Source: Darwinibacter acetoxidans_A (GTDB lineage Bacteria; Bacillota; Limnochordia; Darwinibacteriales; Darwinibacteriaceae). From it: a stretch of 49,031 nucleotides of DNA. Positions 1 through 7,949 of this stretch are shown here, one piece after another (position 1 is the first letter of the stretch; each line of letters starts with the position of its first letter). Made by a program: the position numbers and the translations under genes. A model generated the notes under the pieces. The model searched no databases, was not told the origin of the DNA, and saw only the letters and a list, made by a program, of their open reading frames with translations. The stretch covers positions 1 through 49,031 of the forward strand of contig JBHGWS010000089.1 in the NCBI GenBank assembly GCA_041936745.1, in the 5' to 3' direction.

Positions 1-463
1 GTTCCTTATACCAGTTCAGTGTATCGTCGTGACCAAGCAAATGGGGATAGGTAGTAACCTTGACTCGACGTTGTACCCCGCCGACTACTGCTTCCGCCGT
101 AATCTCCGTAAGTTTATCCCTATCACTATCGGGATCATCAATCCGATGGACATGCACATTCACGTGCCCTAAGGAGTTCACCGGTTCAACAAGCTGAAAC
201 TGTTTGCTGTCCAAATTATAATAGAGAGTTTTCATAGGCCCGTTCGGCCTGTTTAACTGTGATTCTTCCAGCCATGCGGCCATCACCGCTTCCGCTCCTC
301 CCCTTGCTAAAAAAAGAGCCTGCATATCCCGCTCCATGCGGTGTACCCGTTTCATTTCTACCATACTGTACTGCCACAAGGCGCCGGCAAAAAGAGCGAG
401 GGTCACGATAAGCATTAACGCTACACCAATAGCCATCATCCCCTGCTCATCTTTTAACCCCAT
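1..463 (-). CDS. PilX-like pilus assembly protein, 5' part only
   Basis: The open frame begins at an ATG at 463 and runs off the left edge, so only about the first 154 residues are seen. The start MGLKDEQGMMAIGVALMLIV has a short basic/acidic head followed by one hydrophobic helix, like PilX/GspK-type pilus accessory proteins that keep a prepilin-like N terminus but lack the canonical GFTLVE cleavage box. The rest is soluble, with a later segment of short beta-like stretches. A G-rich ribosome binding site (seven Gs) lies 5 bases before the ATG. It sits directly after two prepilin genes and would be the next gene of the pilus operon. A minor pilin or pilus-tip protein is likely; the exact family is not certain. 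Confidence 0.6.
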   Translation of the reverse strand, partial: MGLKDEQGMMAIGVALMLIVTLALFAGALWQYSMVEMKRVHRMERDMQALFLARGGAEAVMAAWLEESQLNRPNGPMKTLYYNLDSKQFQLVEPVNSLGHVNVHVHRIDDPDSDRDKLTEITAEAVVGGVQRRVKVTTYPHLLGHDDTLNWYKE

Positions 464-502
464 CGTAACCCCCCCACACAGCTAATTCTCACCATTAATA
501 TC

Positions 503-901
503 TTATTCGTCAGGTTCTTTGTGATCGCTTGCCTCGTCGGTATTATATACCGTGACTGTACGGGGCTTTAGTTGATTTCCTTCGTCTTTTTCGCCAATTT
601 CAAACCAGTAGGTCTCTCCCCCACTGTAAGGAGATTTCGGCGCCGCATCTAAATAGCCGGCTTCAACGAGATTTTCCACATTTTTCGGGTCTTTATCCTC
701 TATCATCATATACATCTGTACGGCACTGGCAATTACTTTCACGTTAGCATCATCAGCGGCTCTTTTCGCCTTATCCTGCACCCTGCCGTATTGCTGAATG
801 CCGACACCGGCTAGAATGCCTAGTATCACTACAACTATAGCAAGTTCTACTAGGGTAAACCCTTTCTCATCCCGCAGCCTTTTCCTAATTTGTTGCAACA
901 T
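503..901 (-). CDS. Type IV prepilin (major pilin candidate A)
   Basis: A 132-residue prepilin with a 14-residue basic leader ending in KG, followed by FTLVELAIVVVILGILAG. This is the class III signal cut by prepilin peptidase, with Glu at mature position 5. The hydrophobic N-terminal helix (about residues 15-38) continues into an amphipathic helix and a small acidic globular domain without cysteines. A near-perfect ribosome binding site (AAGGAGGG) lies 5 bases upstream of the ATG. It is the second of two tandem paralogues; the first about 57 mature residues are almost the same as in the upstream copy and the C termini differ. It probably forms the pilus fibre or a pseudopilus. Which copy is the major subunit cannot be told from sequence. 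Confidence 0.9.
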   Translation of the reverse strand: MLQQIRKRLRDEKGFTLVELAIVVVILGILAGVGIQQYGRVQDKAKRAADDANVKVIASAVQMYMMIEDKDPKNVENLVEAGYLDAAPKSPYSGGETYWFEIGEKDEGNQLKPRTVTVYNTDEASDHKEPDE

Positions 902-923
902 AATTACCCTCCTTTAAAACGAA

Positions 924-961
924 CTAAAACCGAGAACTTAAATTAATCAATGCGGTTTTAG
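924..961 (-). other. Perfect 9-bp inverted repeat between the two prepilin genes
   Basis: CTAAAACCG at 924-932 and its exact complement CGGTTTTAG at 953-961 flank a 20-base AT-rich loop. No clean T tract follows on the minus strand, so it is a weak terminator candidate. Placed between two pilin genes, it may be an RNA processing or stability hairpin giving the two pilins different mRNA levels (inference). Confidence 0.45.
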
Positions 962-974
962 TGATATTTCCATC

Positions 975-1397
975 TTAAACACCGTTCCCTTCCGGAGCCG
1001 GATCAGCCAGGTCTCCTAACTTGACTGTTATTTTATATCCCGCTAAGTCACCACCTTGAGCGGCCTTAGAAATCCCAATTTCGTACACGTTTTCTCCACC
1101 CCACGGATCTGCCGGCACTGCATCCAGATAGCCGGCTTCCACAACGTCAGCAAGTTCAATGGCTAATTTGCCATTTTGAGGCTTGGGCTCATTCTCCATC
1201 ATCAAATACATTTGGGTGGCACTGCGGATGATCTTGACATTGGCTTCGTGGGCACTTTCGCGGGCCCGCTCCTGCACTCTACCGTATTGCTGGATGCCAA
1301 CACCGGCAAGAATACCAAGTATCACGACGACTATAGCAAGTTCCACAAGAGTGAAGCCCTCTTGTTGTTTGAGCATCTTTCTCAGTTTTCTTAACAT
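975..1397 (-). CDS. Type IV prepilin (pilin paralogue B)
   Basis: A prepilin of 140 residues when started at the ATG at 1397. A longer frame opens at 1424, but the ribosome binding site AAGGAGG lies inside that extension, so the inner ATG is preferred. The leader MLRKLRKMLKQQEG is cut before FTLVELAIVVVILGILAG, with Glu at mature position 5. Up to about mature residue 55 it is nearly identical to the neighbouring pilin; the rest diverges, ending in an acidic, glycine-rich tail. It follows the secretin region and precedes pilin A. Tandem duplication is the simple explanation for the pair. It could be the major pilin or a minor variant. Confidence 0.88.
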   Translation of the reverse strand: MLRKLRKMLKQQEGFTLVELAIVVVILGILAGVGIQQYGRVQERARESAHEANVKIIRSATQMYLMMENEPKPQNGKLAIELADVVEAGYLDAVPADPWGGENVYEIGISKAAQGGDLAGYKITVKLGDLADPAPEGNGV

Positions 1398-1463
1398 GGT
1401 AATGTTTATCCTCCTTAAGTTCATTTCTTTGTTTATATCACTGCCTTTGGCAGGTAGAACAGG

Positions 1464-1772
1464 TTAGAAAAGGATTTGGAGGCGAAAGCCCGCTGTTGGT
1501 TTTTTGGGGTTTCTCTCCAATTCCCAGGAAAGATGAGGCTCCAACCTGGCGTTTTTTAATTTAAGGGGGATACCTAAGGCTAATTGGGGCAGCCATTCTT
1601 TGTTGTTGAAAAGATCCAGCTGCAGGCGGCTTTTGAAAAAAGGCAGTGAATACTCCATGTAGCCTGTAAAGCCGTAGATACTGCCCTCGCCGATGATGGC
1701 GCCGAGCCCTCCCCCTAAATTGTTTTTTTCTGCACTGACGCCAATCCCCATCTTGTGTTGGTTCAGTTCCAC
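1464..1772 (-). CDS. Beta-barrel-like small ORF or -1 frame extension of the secretin
   Basis: This 102-residue frame opens with GTG at 1772 but has no ribosome binding site. The same frame is open further upstream to about 1850, overlapping the end of the secretin gene in the -1 frame. The sequence shows alternating polar and hydrophobic residues typical of beta strands (for example YGFTGYMEYSLPFF and RLEPHLSWELE) and ends in TAGFRLQILF, an aromatic C terminus like outer-membrane barrel proteins. There is no signal peptide. It may be translated as a C-terminal extension of the secretin by -1 frameshifting at the T7 run at 1826-1832, or the two frames may be one gene split by an indel. I do not recognise the family. 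Confidence 0.5.
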   Translation of the reverse strand: MELNQHKMGIGVSAEKNNLGGGLGAIIGEGSIYGFTGYMEYSLPFFKSRLQLDLFNNKEWLPQLALGIPLKLKNARLEPHLSWELERNPKKPTAGFRLQILF

Positions 1773-1832
1773 CCAGTAACCGCGCAGGTAATTGTCTTTA
1801 GTGTTTTCGATTACCGGGTTGGGGTAAAAAAA
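1772..1832 (-). promoter_or_regulatory. Possible -1 ribosomal frameshift signal (T TTT TTT plus stem)
   Basis: On the minus strand the secretin frame reads AGT TTT TTT ACC, giving a perfect X XXY YYZ heptamer at 1832-1826. After a 7-base spacer, CCCGGTAA (1818-1811) can pair with TTACTGGG (1779-1772) over 8 bp with one G-T pair. A slip of -1 leads straight into the open beta-rich frame. This arrangement is what a programmed site looks like, but a homopolymer length error would look the same. Confidence 0.4.
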
Positions 1833-3379
1833 CTTTGTTCTAAAAAGTCTTCATCCCCCTTGACGATCTTAGGTATTAAGAAAATGGTCATCTCGGTCTG
1901 TGATCTTTTCGTCTCTTTCCACTGAAACAGCCTGCCTAAAACGGGCAGTTCCGAGAGAAAAGGAATCTTGGAGATAGTTTCATTCTCCTGCTCTTGGATC
2001 AGGCCGCCTAAAACTATTGGCTGGCCGTCCTTAACCCTGACATTGGTCTCCGCTTCTCTCGTTCGAATCTGTGGGTACTGCGTATCAGGCCGCCAGACAA
2101 AGGTACTTACTTCCGGCTGCACCAAGATCGTTATATAGTCATCATCGGAAATTCTGGGCGTAACTTTAAGGTTAATGCCCGACTCCAAATGTTGAATGGT
2201 TTGGCTGTTTTCTTCATCCCTTAAAACTACGGGTACTCGATCGCCCACGAAAATGCTTGCTTCCTGGCCGCTTAAAGTAGCTATTTTAGGATTTGCCAAA
2301 AGCTTCGCATCGCCCTGTTCTTCCAAGGTCTTTAAAGCTAAAATCAGCTCCCAGGGCTCCCATTTAAGCTCCAAGAACACCGGGGCCTCCCCGCCTGAAA
2401 AAGAAGGCGTACCCTTTAGTTCAATCCCCAGATCGCGCAGTGCCTCACTGGAGATCTCCTGCACCCAGACCTCCAAAACCACTTGGGGCGGCGGTGTATC
2501 AAAATCAAGCAAAAAGAGATCAACTTGAGCAAGTTCCGAGTCTGTACCCTTAACGATAACGCTTTTGCGCTCTTCATCCACTTTTATCTTTTCTGTGGCT
2601 AAAAGGGCTTCCAGGGCACTTTGAGTAGTGGCAGGTTCCGCATAATTCAGGCGGTAAACCTTAATGCGCTCCTCGCTGGGGGTTTCTTTCAGGCTGCCTA
2701 CGACTAAAGAATTGTCCGTGATTTCAACTTTTAAGGGGATTAAAGTTTGAATCTCTGCGATTAGTTCCTTCGGATCGCCCTGCTTGATGTCTAAATAAAG
2801 GTTTATTTCGCCCAAGCTCGGTTCTGCAATTAAGTTCAGGTTCATTTCTCCGCTTAAAACTTGAAATACTTCTAGAAGCGTCTGCTGTTTTTCATCGGCT
2901 TTTTGAGAATCCTCTAAAACCTTGATTAATTCCTCTGCCCGAGCGAGATCAGCGGGGCTTCCCTCCAGCACAGCCACGCCGCCGCCTGTTGGTATGTAAA
3001 CGTCTAAGGCCGGCATTAAAAAATCTAAAGCATCTTTTACATCTTCCAGGGATTCTTTGGCCAGCGGTATATAACGGACGGATTTATCATTTGTTTTTAG
3101 ACTGACAAACAATGTGTTATCTTCCAGGCGGTAAGAAAAGCCGCCCTGGCTTGAGATTAAGTCTAAGGCTTTTTCAAAGGAAACGCCTTTTAGATTAAAA
3201 CTCCCCGTACCTTTAACCTCTGGCGCCACTAAAACATTTAAGCCCTGGCTTTTGCCCAAGATCCGATAGATTTGGGCATACGCGGCATCATCGAAAGAAA
3301 GATCGAGTTCCGCAGCTCCGGAGGTGGAAGCGATTAAGATTAAAAACAAAAAAGTTAAGGTAATAAGTTTTCTTTTCAT
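1811..3379 (-). CDS. pilQ: Type IV pilus secretin (PilQ/GspD family)
   Basis: Secretins form the outer-membrane gate for pili and type II secretion. The protein has a signal peptide (MKRKLITLTFLFLILIASTSG), an STN/N0-like domain (SFDDAAYAQIYRILGK...), further N-domain repeats, then the C-terminal secretin core with VVLEVWVQEI, GDRVPVV, LKVTPRI, TREAETNVRVKDGQPIVLGGL and the closing TEMTIFLIPKIV. The frame can open at GTG 3388, but a GGGGAGG site 8 bases before the ATG at 3379 supports that start (522 residues). It overlaps no neighbour from that start. The stop lies just after a T7 run beside a -1 frame with beta-strand character. A secretin in an otherwise Bacillota-like gene set suggests a diderm envelope, although some clostridial genomes described as monoderm also carry such genes. 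Confidence 0.92.
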   Translation of the reverse strand: MKRKLITLTFLFLILIASTSGAAELDLSFDDAAYAQIYRILGKSQGLNVLVAPEVKGTGSFNLKGVSFEKALDLISSQGGFSYRLEDNTLFVSLKTNDKSVRYIPLAKESLEDVKDALDFLMPALDVYIPTGGGVAVLEGSPADLARAEELIKVLEDSQKADEKQQTLLEVFQVLSGEMNLNLIAEPSLGEINLYLDIKQGDPKELIAEIQTLIPLKVEITDNSLVVGSLKETPSEERIKVYRLNYAEPATTQSALEALLATEKIKVDEERKSVIVKGTDSELAQVDLFLLDFDTPPPQVVLEVWVQEISSEALRDLGIELKGTPSFSGGEAPVFLELKWEPWELILALKTLEEQGDAKLLANPKIATLSGQEASIFVGDRVPVVLRDEENSQTIQHLESGINLKVTPRISDDDYITILVQPEVSTFVWRPDTQYPQIRTREAETNVRVKDGQPIVLGGLIQEQENETISKIPFLSELPVLGRLFQWKETKRSQTEMTIFLIPKIVKGDEDFLEQSFFTPTR

Positions 3380-3384
3380 CCGCC

Positions 3385-4305
3385 TCACCTCCCCAGCCTA
3401 ACGGTAACGCTTTGATCACCGCGGGTAAATGTGGCATCTTTTGCCGTAATTGAACTTAAAAGCCAGCCCAAAAAGAGATCGCCTTGTTGTAACAGCTCCG
3501 TTAAACCTTCGTATTCAATTAAAGCAATGGTTGTTTCCTCTGATTTCAAAATCCCCTTTAAGATAAATTTAGGTAAATCAAGGCTCTTAACAAGATCTTC
3601 GATTGCGGGCCATTCTTCTTTTTGGGCAAACCCGGTCAAGATTTTAGAATCGCCATCCCACTTGAAATCCCTCTGCGGCCATAAGGTAATTACAGCATCT
3701 AAAATATCTTGGCCGCCGGCGTAAAAGACGGGGATCCTTTTTTGAATTAAAGGTTCGCCTTTTACTTCAGGTTCAATGCCGCCAATTTGAACTGTGTGGG
3801 GCTGATCGAAATCTCGGATTACTTCTTGTGCCAGCTTAAGATCAGAAGTATAGCCGAAAAGAATTAAAAGCTGCCGCTCCGTACAATAAGAAGTTCTAAT
3901 TCTGGGTGCCACCATCTTTACTATTTTTTCAGCCTCCACGACATCTACGTGTTTGAGCATAATAAAGGCGATATCTTCCTTTTCAAACTCCCGCTCCAAG
4001 CGCTCGGCACTGCCCACGATCAAAGTGTTGCCCTCCAGCTTGTAGCGATAGCCTGCAGCCCTGGTTACTAAATCTAAGGCTTCTGTGACAGTCAGATCTT
4101 TTAAAACAAAGCTGACCTGGCCGCTCACCGACTGATCCGCCAAAACGTTATAACCGCCGATTTGGCCCAAGATCTGCAGCACATCAACTAAAGGCGCTTC
4201 TTTAAATTCCATATTAACCAGCTCTTTGCCTGCGGCAGCAGCGGTAAAGCTTGTTAAAACCGCAAGCAGGCAGAGAACTACAAAACGCTTCTTTCGCAAT
4301 CTCAC
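3385..4305 (-). CDS. Secretin N-domain (STN) protein without a secretin core
   Basis: About 306 residues from GTG 4305. An earlier GTG at 4314 has the AGGAGG site directly against it, while 4305 has 9 bases of spacing, so 4305 is chosen. A signal peptide (RLRKKRFVVLCLLAVLTSFTAAAAG) is followed by an STN-like domain, ELVNMEFKEAPLVDVLQILGQIGGYNV, a TLIVGSAER strand and a second N1-like repeat (IAFIMLKHVDVVEAEKIVKMV). The C-terminal half has no secretin pore motifs. It lies directly upstream of the true secretin and probably helps build or anchor the periplasmic ring. It may be a diverged duplicate of the secretin N-domains. Confidence 0.75.
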   Translation of the reverse strand: MRLRKKRFVVLCLLAVLTSFTAAAAGKELVNMEFKEAPLVDVLQILGQIGGYNVLADQSVSGQVSFVLKDLTVTEALDLVTRAAGYRYKLEGNTLIVGSAERLEREFEKEDIAFIMLKHVDVVEAEKIVKMVAPRIRTSYCTERQLLILFGYTSDLKLAQEVIRDFDQPHTVQIGGIEPEVKGEPLIQKRIPVFYAGGQDILDAVITLWPQRDFKWDGDSKILTGFAQKEEWPAIEDLVKSLDLPKFILKGILKSEETTIALIEYEGLTELLQQGDLFLGWLLSSITAKDATFTRGDQSVTVRLGR

Positions 4306-4310
4306 CCAAA

Positions 4311-5159
4311 TCACCCTCCTATCGTTAATCTGATATCTACCCCATCAACGTCGAGGAAAACCCCTTGGGCGGAAATTTCCTTAATTACTGCATCACCCAG
4401 AAAATCACCCGCCTTGACCCAGCGTTTTTCCCCATCCTTAGTTATTAAAGCGTCAAATTCCCCCCCTGCTTCCACAACGCCTAAAACTTTGACCTGGCCC
4501 GTTAAAAACCGCTCTACAGTCTTAAAAGGCAGCCCAAAAGCATTTGACCTGATGCCGGCCAGCTCGGCGGCTTGCAGGCCGGGGCGCCGCCAATTAGAGG
4601 CTGCCGCGTCTTTGGCAATCAATACCTGTAAGGAAGCCCTAACGCTCATTTGAAACCTGTTTGAGCCCGCATACTGCAGCACAGCCTCAGCTATATGTAA
4701 AGAGGGGAATAAATCCTGCATCCGGCAGAGATAAGAAAAGATGGCTTCTCCGCCTGCCGCCCCCAAATAGAGGGGTACTGTACCGTGAAAGTTTGCCGCC
4801 CCGGTTCTTAAAGGCGTGTGCTCTAAAGAATCGAGCTCAACCCCAAAGCTTTTGGCCAACTGCTCTAAAGTGTCCAAAACCTCGGGCAGATCATACTGCG
4901 TGGGGATCTTCTCCGCCAAGTTGGCGATCCTTTCTTCCAGCCTTTGTTGCTCTTTTTCCAAAGCCGGCCGCCCTTCTATAATGCCCAGCAAGTTTCGTTC
5001 ATGCCTTTTTTGGTCGCTCAGTTTAATTTCCAAGCGGGAAATTTCACTGCGGGTGGGTAAGAGCTTAAAAGTAAAAATGGCTAGGACCGCAAGATATAAT
5101 ACTATGATTCCGCCGATGGCAGGAGTAAGCTTGTCCCTAATTGAACTAAAATTAGCCAT
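4311..5159 (-). CDS. pilO: PilO-PilP fusion, pilus alignment complex protein
   Basis: The first part has one membrane helix (IGGIIVLYLAVLAIFTFKLL), a coiled coil and a ferredoxin-like PilO domain to about residue 175. The last about 65 residues (VKVLGVVEAGGEFDALITKDGEKRWVKAGDFLG...) resemble the beta-rich HR domain of PilP/GspC, which in proteobacteria is a separate lipoprotein that contacts the secretin. Here the two are one chain. The gene overlaps pilN by 8 bases; ATG 5159 or GTG 5162 may start it. It would link the inner-membrane PilMN complex to the secretin. The PilO assignment comes from position and fold pattern; the PilP-like tail is an inference from sequence character. Confidence 0.78.
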   Translation of the reverse strand: MANFSSIRDKLTPAIGGIIVLYLAVLAIFTFKLLPTRSEISRLEIKLSDQKRHERNLLGIIEGRPALEKEQQRLEERIANLAEKIPTQYDLPEVLDTLEQLAKSFGVELDSLEHTPLRTGAANFHGTVPLYLGAAGGEAIFSYLCRMQDLFPSLHIAEAVLQYAGSNRFQMSVRASLQVLIAKDAAASNWRRPGLQAAELAGIRSNAFGLPFKTVERFLTGQVKVLGVVEAGGEFDALITKDGEKRWVKAGDFLGDAVIKEISAQGVFLDVDGVDIRLTIGG

Positions 5160-5682
5160 CACCGCCCACCCCCCTTATTTCAATCTTAAATGTGCGGAAT
5201 TCAGTTGCCCCGATTGTGTTTAATTCAGTAACCGCCACGTTTTGGGCCTGTTCATTTAAAAAATTTAAATAACGGGACAAACTGGTTGGCTGTTCCGTAT
5301 AACCCACTAAACTCATCACTTCCGGGCCCCACACAACTTTTTCGATCCACAGGCGGCTGAAAGAATGGCCGAGCAGTTTGGGTAAAGCAGCAAAATTGTT
5401 TTCTTTGCCGTTTAATCCCGCCAGCGCTTCTTCTTCCTCTTGCAAGGCGCTGATGGCGCTTTTTAATTCGTTAACGGATCGTACCTGCCCGTAAAGCACT
5501 TCTTCGTAAGCAGTGCCTTTTTCGTAAAGACCGTTGAGTTCCTCAAGCCTCACACTTCCCAGCCAAGCAAAGATTACGACGGCTACCAAACCTAAAGCAC
5601 CGATTAAAGTCACTATGAACTCCCAGCGGATGGCGGACTGCTTTAAAGGCCGCTCCTCGGGAGGCAGTAAATTAATCCTCAT
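5152..5682 (-). CDS. pilN: PilN, inner-membrane alignment complex protein
   Basis: A 176-residue protein starting MRINLLPPEER, the conserved cytoplasmic INLLP motif with which PilN grips the groove of PilM. One membrane helix follows (FIVTLIGALGLVAVVIFAWL), then a coiled coil and a PilN ferredoxin-like periplasmic domain (LSRYLNFLNEQAQNVAVTELN). The ATG has a GGAGGGGGAG site at suitable spacing. The start lies 3 bases after pilM and the end overlaps pilO, so the three are probably co-translated. Its length is close to the family norm. Confidence 0.9.
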   Translation of the reverse strand: MRINLLPPEERPLKQSAIRWEFIVTLIGALGLVAVVIFAWLGSVRLEELNGLYEKGTAYEEVLYGQVRSVNELKSAISALQEEEEALAGLNGKENNFAALPKLLGHSFSRLWIEKVVWGPEVMSLVGYTEQPTSLSRYLNFLNEQAQNVAVTELNTIGATEFRTFKIEIRGVGGDG

Positions 5683-5685
5683 AAA

Positions 5686-6711
5686 TCAACTCCCCCTCCA
5701 GGCTAAAGCTAATGCGGAGGCATAAACTGCCCCATTGTCAGGCGGAGAGATACCGGTATCCAAACTCACGTTTGCAAACGGGTTTAATGGGTAGGCCTTT
5801 AATTCTGTTTCCTGCTGTAAGACCTGCGGCAGGCCCTCTAGGTTGGCAAGGCGGCCCAATAAAACCAACTCGTCTAATATTTCACTGAAATGGGAAGCCC
5901 TCTCTTGGGCACGGACAAAATCCAAAGTTTGAAAAACGGAAGCCGTAAACTGCTGCGTGTTTGCGCGCAGCAGGCTTTTGTTGCCGGGCCCTTCTAAAAG
6001 CAGGTAATCAATGTGTTTTGTGGCGCAAAGCCTTTGTGCCTCGGCGGCAGAGCACTGAAAGGCTTCTTCCACCCCTTTTTGGAAGTGGATTCTGCCTAAG
6101 GGGATGTTCCTTAAAACTTTGAATTCCCCGTTCAGCTCCACAAAAATGGTTGTCCAGTTTTCTTCAATATTCACAAAGGCCCGGGGATTTACTTCTAAAG
6201 GCAGCACCGGCCAGTTTAAAGCGGGTAGGTCTATCACCTCTAAGCTTAAGCCTGCCCCCTTGGCTATCTCGATATAAGGGTTGATTAGGCTGCGCTGGCA
6301 GGCCACCAACACAATTTCAATTTCGCTGGCGGTTCGTTTGTTTTCGTAATAATCAAAGGAAACATCTTTCAAAGACTGGAAAGGGAAATTAACGACTTCG
6401 GGCAGTTCAAATTCTATGGCCCTTTCCAATTCCCGCTCGCTCATGATGGGCAGGCTGTGAGTTTTTATGGTGAAAGACGTGCCGTCTATTCCTAAGATAG
6501 TTGCTTTGGCAGTAAAAGAGGCTTCTTTCAGCAGGCGGTTTAGTGCATCCCGCAGGCTTTTTTCATCTAGGATTTTCCCTTCTAAGATAGTGCCCGGCGG
6601 TGTTGTGGTTTCACCTAAGGCAGTCACCACCTTTGTCCTGCCTTTTCGGGTAACCTCAACCCCTATGATTTTCTCATCACCGAAATCCAAGCCTAAAACT
6701 TTTTTGGCCAC
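5686..6711 (-). CDS. pilM: PilM, actin-like pilus assembly protein
   Basis: A 341-residue member of the actin-like ATPase fold (FtsA/PilM). The N terminus VLGLDFGDEKIIGVEV is the first phosphate-binding loop; ILGIDGTSFTIKTHSLP and ERAIEFELPEVVNFPF match the PilM pattern in which the ELP segment follows the assembly subdomain. It is cytoplasmic, binds the PilN N terminus and couples the PilB motor to the alignment complex. The start is GTG with AGGAGG 7 bases upstream. It lies 11 bases after pilC. The third phosphate-binding motif is less clear than in proteobacterial PilM. Confidence 0.9.
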   Translation of the reverse strand: MAKKVLGLDFGDEKIIGVEVTRKGRTKVVTALGETTTPPGTILEGKILDEKSLRDALNRLLKEASFTAKATILGIDGTSFTIKTHSLPIMSERELERAIEFELPEVVNFPFQSLKDVSFDYYENKRTASEIEIVLVACQRSLINPYIEIAKGAGLSLEVIDLPALNWPVLPLEVNPRAFVNIEENWTTIFVELNGEFKVLRNIPLGRIHFQKGVEEAFQCSAAEAQRLCATKHIDYLLLEGPGNKSLLRANTQQFTASVFQTLDFVRAQERASHFSEILDELVLLGRLANLEGLPQVLQQETELKAYPLNPFANVSLDTGISPPDNGAVYASALALAWRGS

Positions 6712-6722
6712 CCTTACCCCTC

Positions 6723-7925
6723 CTAGATTGCCGTCACCATTTCCATCATGGGCAGATAAACGGAAATGAGTATGAATAGTACAACCACTGCTAAAATTAA
6801 CATGATCACAGGCTCTAAAAGCTTAGTGAAATTTGCCACCGCAAAATTCACTTCCCGGTCATAGTAGTCCGCCAGTTGAATAAGGACCGTTTCTAAATTA
6901 CCGGTTTCCTCCCCGACTGAAACCATCTGTACCAGCATTGTGGGAAAAACTTTGTGTTCCGTTAAAGGGGCACTGATGCCCTGGCCCCGTTCCACGCCGA
7001 CAGTTGCCCCTTGGATTGCCCTTTTCACTACCTCATTATCTATCAAACGCTCTAAGATCTGCAGAGTTGGGATCATAGCAATGCCACTGGTTAAAAGCAG
7101 GCTTAAAGTACGGCAGAAACGAGAGAAAATCACCATCTTGGAGATCTCGCCCACTGCGGGCAGAGCCAGAGTTATAGCGTCTTTTACATAGCGGCCCCCA
7201 TCCGTATTGATATAAAATCTGAAGGCTGCGTAAACAAACAGGAAAGCACCGATAATCACATACCAAAATTCCAAGACCCAATCACGCGCGTTAAGTACCT
7301 TCAGTGTCAGGGCCGGGGTTTCCACCCCGAAACCGGCGAAGTTTTTCACGAGCATGGGCAGGACGACAAACAAGAGGATCAGGACCATTAAGAATGAGAC
7401 GGCTGTAATAATCGCCGGATACAACAGAGCTTCCCCTATTTTTTTCCGCAGCTCGTCTTCCCTTTCGTAATAAATAGCCAGGCGGTCTAAAACTTCCGGC
7501 AGTGCACCGGACACTTCCCCCGCCTCAACTAAGTGGATGAACACGTGGGGGAAAACGCTGCGGTGTTTCTGCAAAGCCCGCGTGAAGGCTGTCCCGCTTG
7601 CCACATCCAATCTGACCTCCCGCAGGATGCGGGCAAAGCTAGCATCGAAGGCCTGCTCTGCCAGGAGCTCCAAAGTTTTTACTAAAGTTATCCCCGTGCT
7701 CAGCATAATGGCGAACTGGCGGCAAAAAAGGGCCAAATGTTTAGCCTTGAGCCTGATTCTCCGCTGCAGGCGAAAAGCGGAGGGGCCTGCCGCTTCTTTC
7801 AGCGAAGTGATGAAATAGCCCTCCCGGCGCAGATGTGCTGCTGCCGTTTCTTTGTTTTCCATCTCCAAAACGCCTTTGATAACCTTGCCGCTTCTGCTGC
7901 GGGCCTCATAAGCAAAGCGTTTCAA
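6723..7925 (-). CDS. pilC: PilC, type IV pilus inner-membrane platform protein
   Basis: A 400-residue GspF/PilC-family protein with two copies of the cytoplasmic helical domain. The first starts at LALFCRQFAIMLSTGITLVKTLELL and ends VDVASGTAF-like; the second starts at FSRFCRTLSLLLTSGIAMIPTLQIL with GNLETVLIQLADYYDREV. There are three membrane helices (LLYPAIITAVSFLMVLILLF, the VIIGAFLFVYAAFRF segment, and VIMLILAVVVLFILISVYL). It holds the pilus base and is turned by PilB and PilT. The start is TTG with GGAGG 9 bases upstream. It lies between pilT and pilM in the operon. Confidence 0.94.
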   Translation of the reverse strand: MKRFAYEARSRSGKVIKGVLEMENKETAAAHLRREGYFITSLKEAAGPSAFRLQRRIRLKAKHLALFCRQFAIMLSTGITLVKTLELLAEQAFDASFARILREVRLDVASGTAFTRALQKHRSVFPHVFIHLVEAGEVSGALPEVLDRLAIYYEREDELRKKIGEALLYPAIITAVSFLMVLILLFVVLPMLVKNFAGFGVETPALTLKVLNARDWVLEFWYVIIGAFLFVYAAFRFYINTDGGRYVKDAITLALPAVGEISKMVIFSRFCRTLSLLLTSGIAMIPTLQILERLIDNEVVKRAIQGATVGVERGQGISAPLTEHKVFPTMLVQMVSVGEETGNLETVLIQLADYYDREVNFAVANFTKLLEPVIMLILAVVVLFILISVYLPMMEMVTAI

Positions 7926-7949
7926 GCTCCCCCACCTCCCCGCTGTTTT

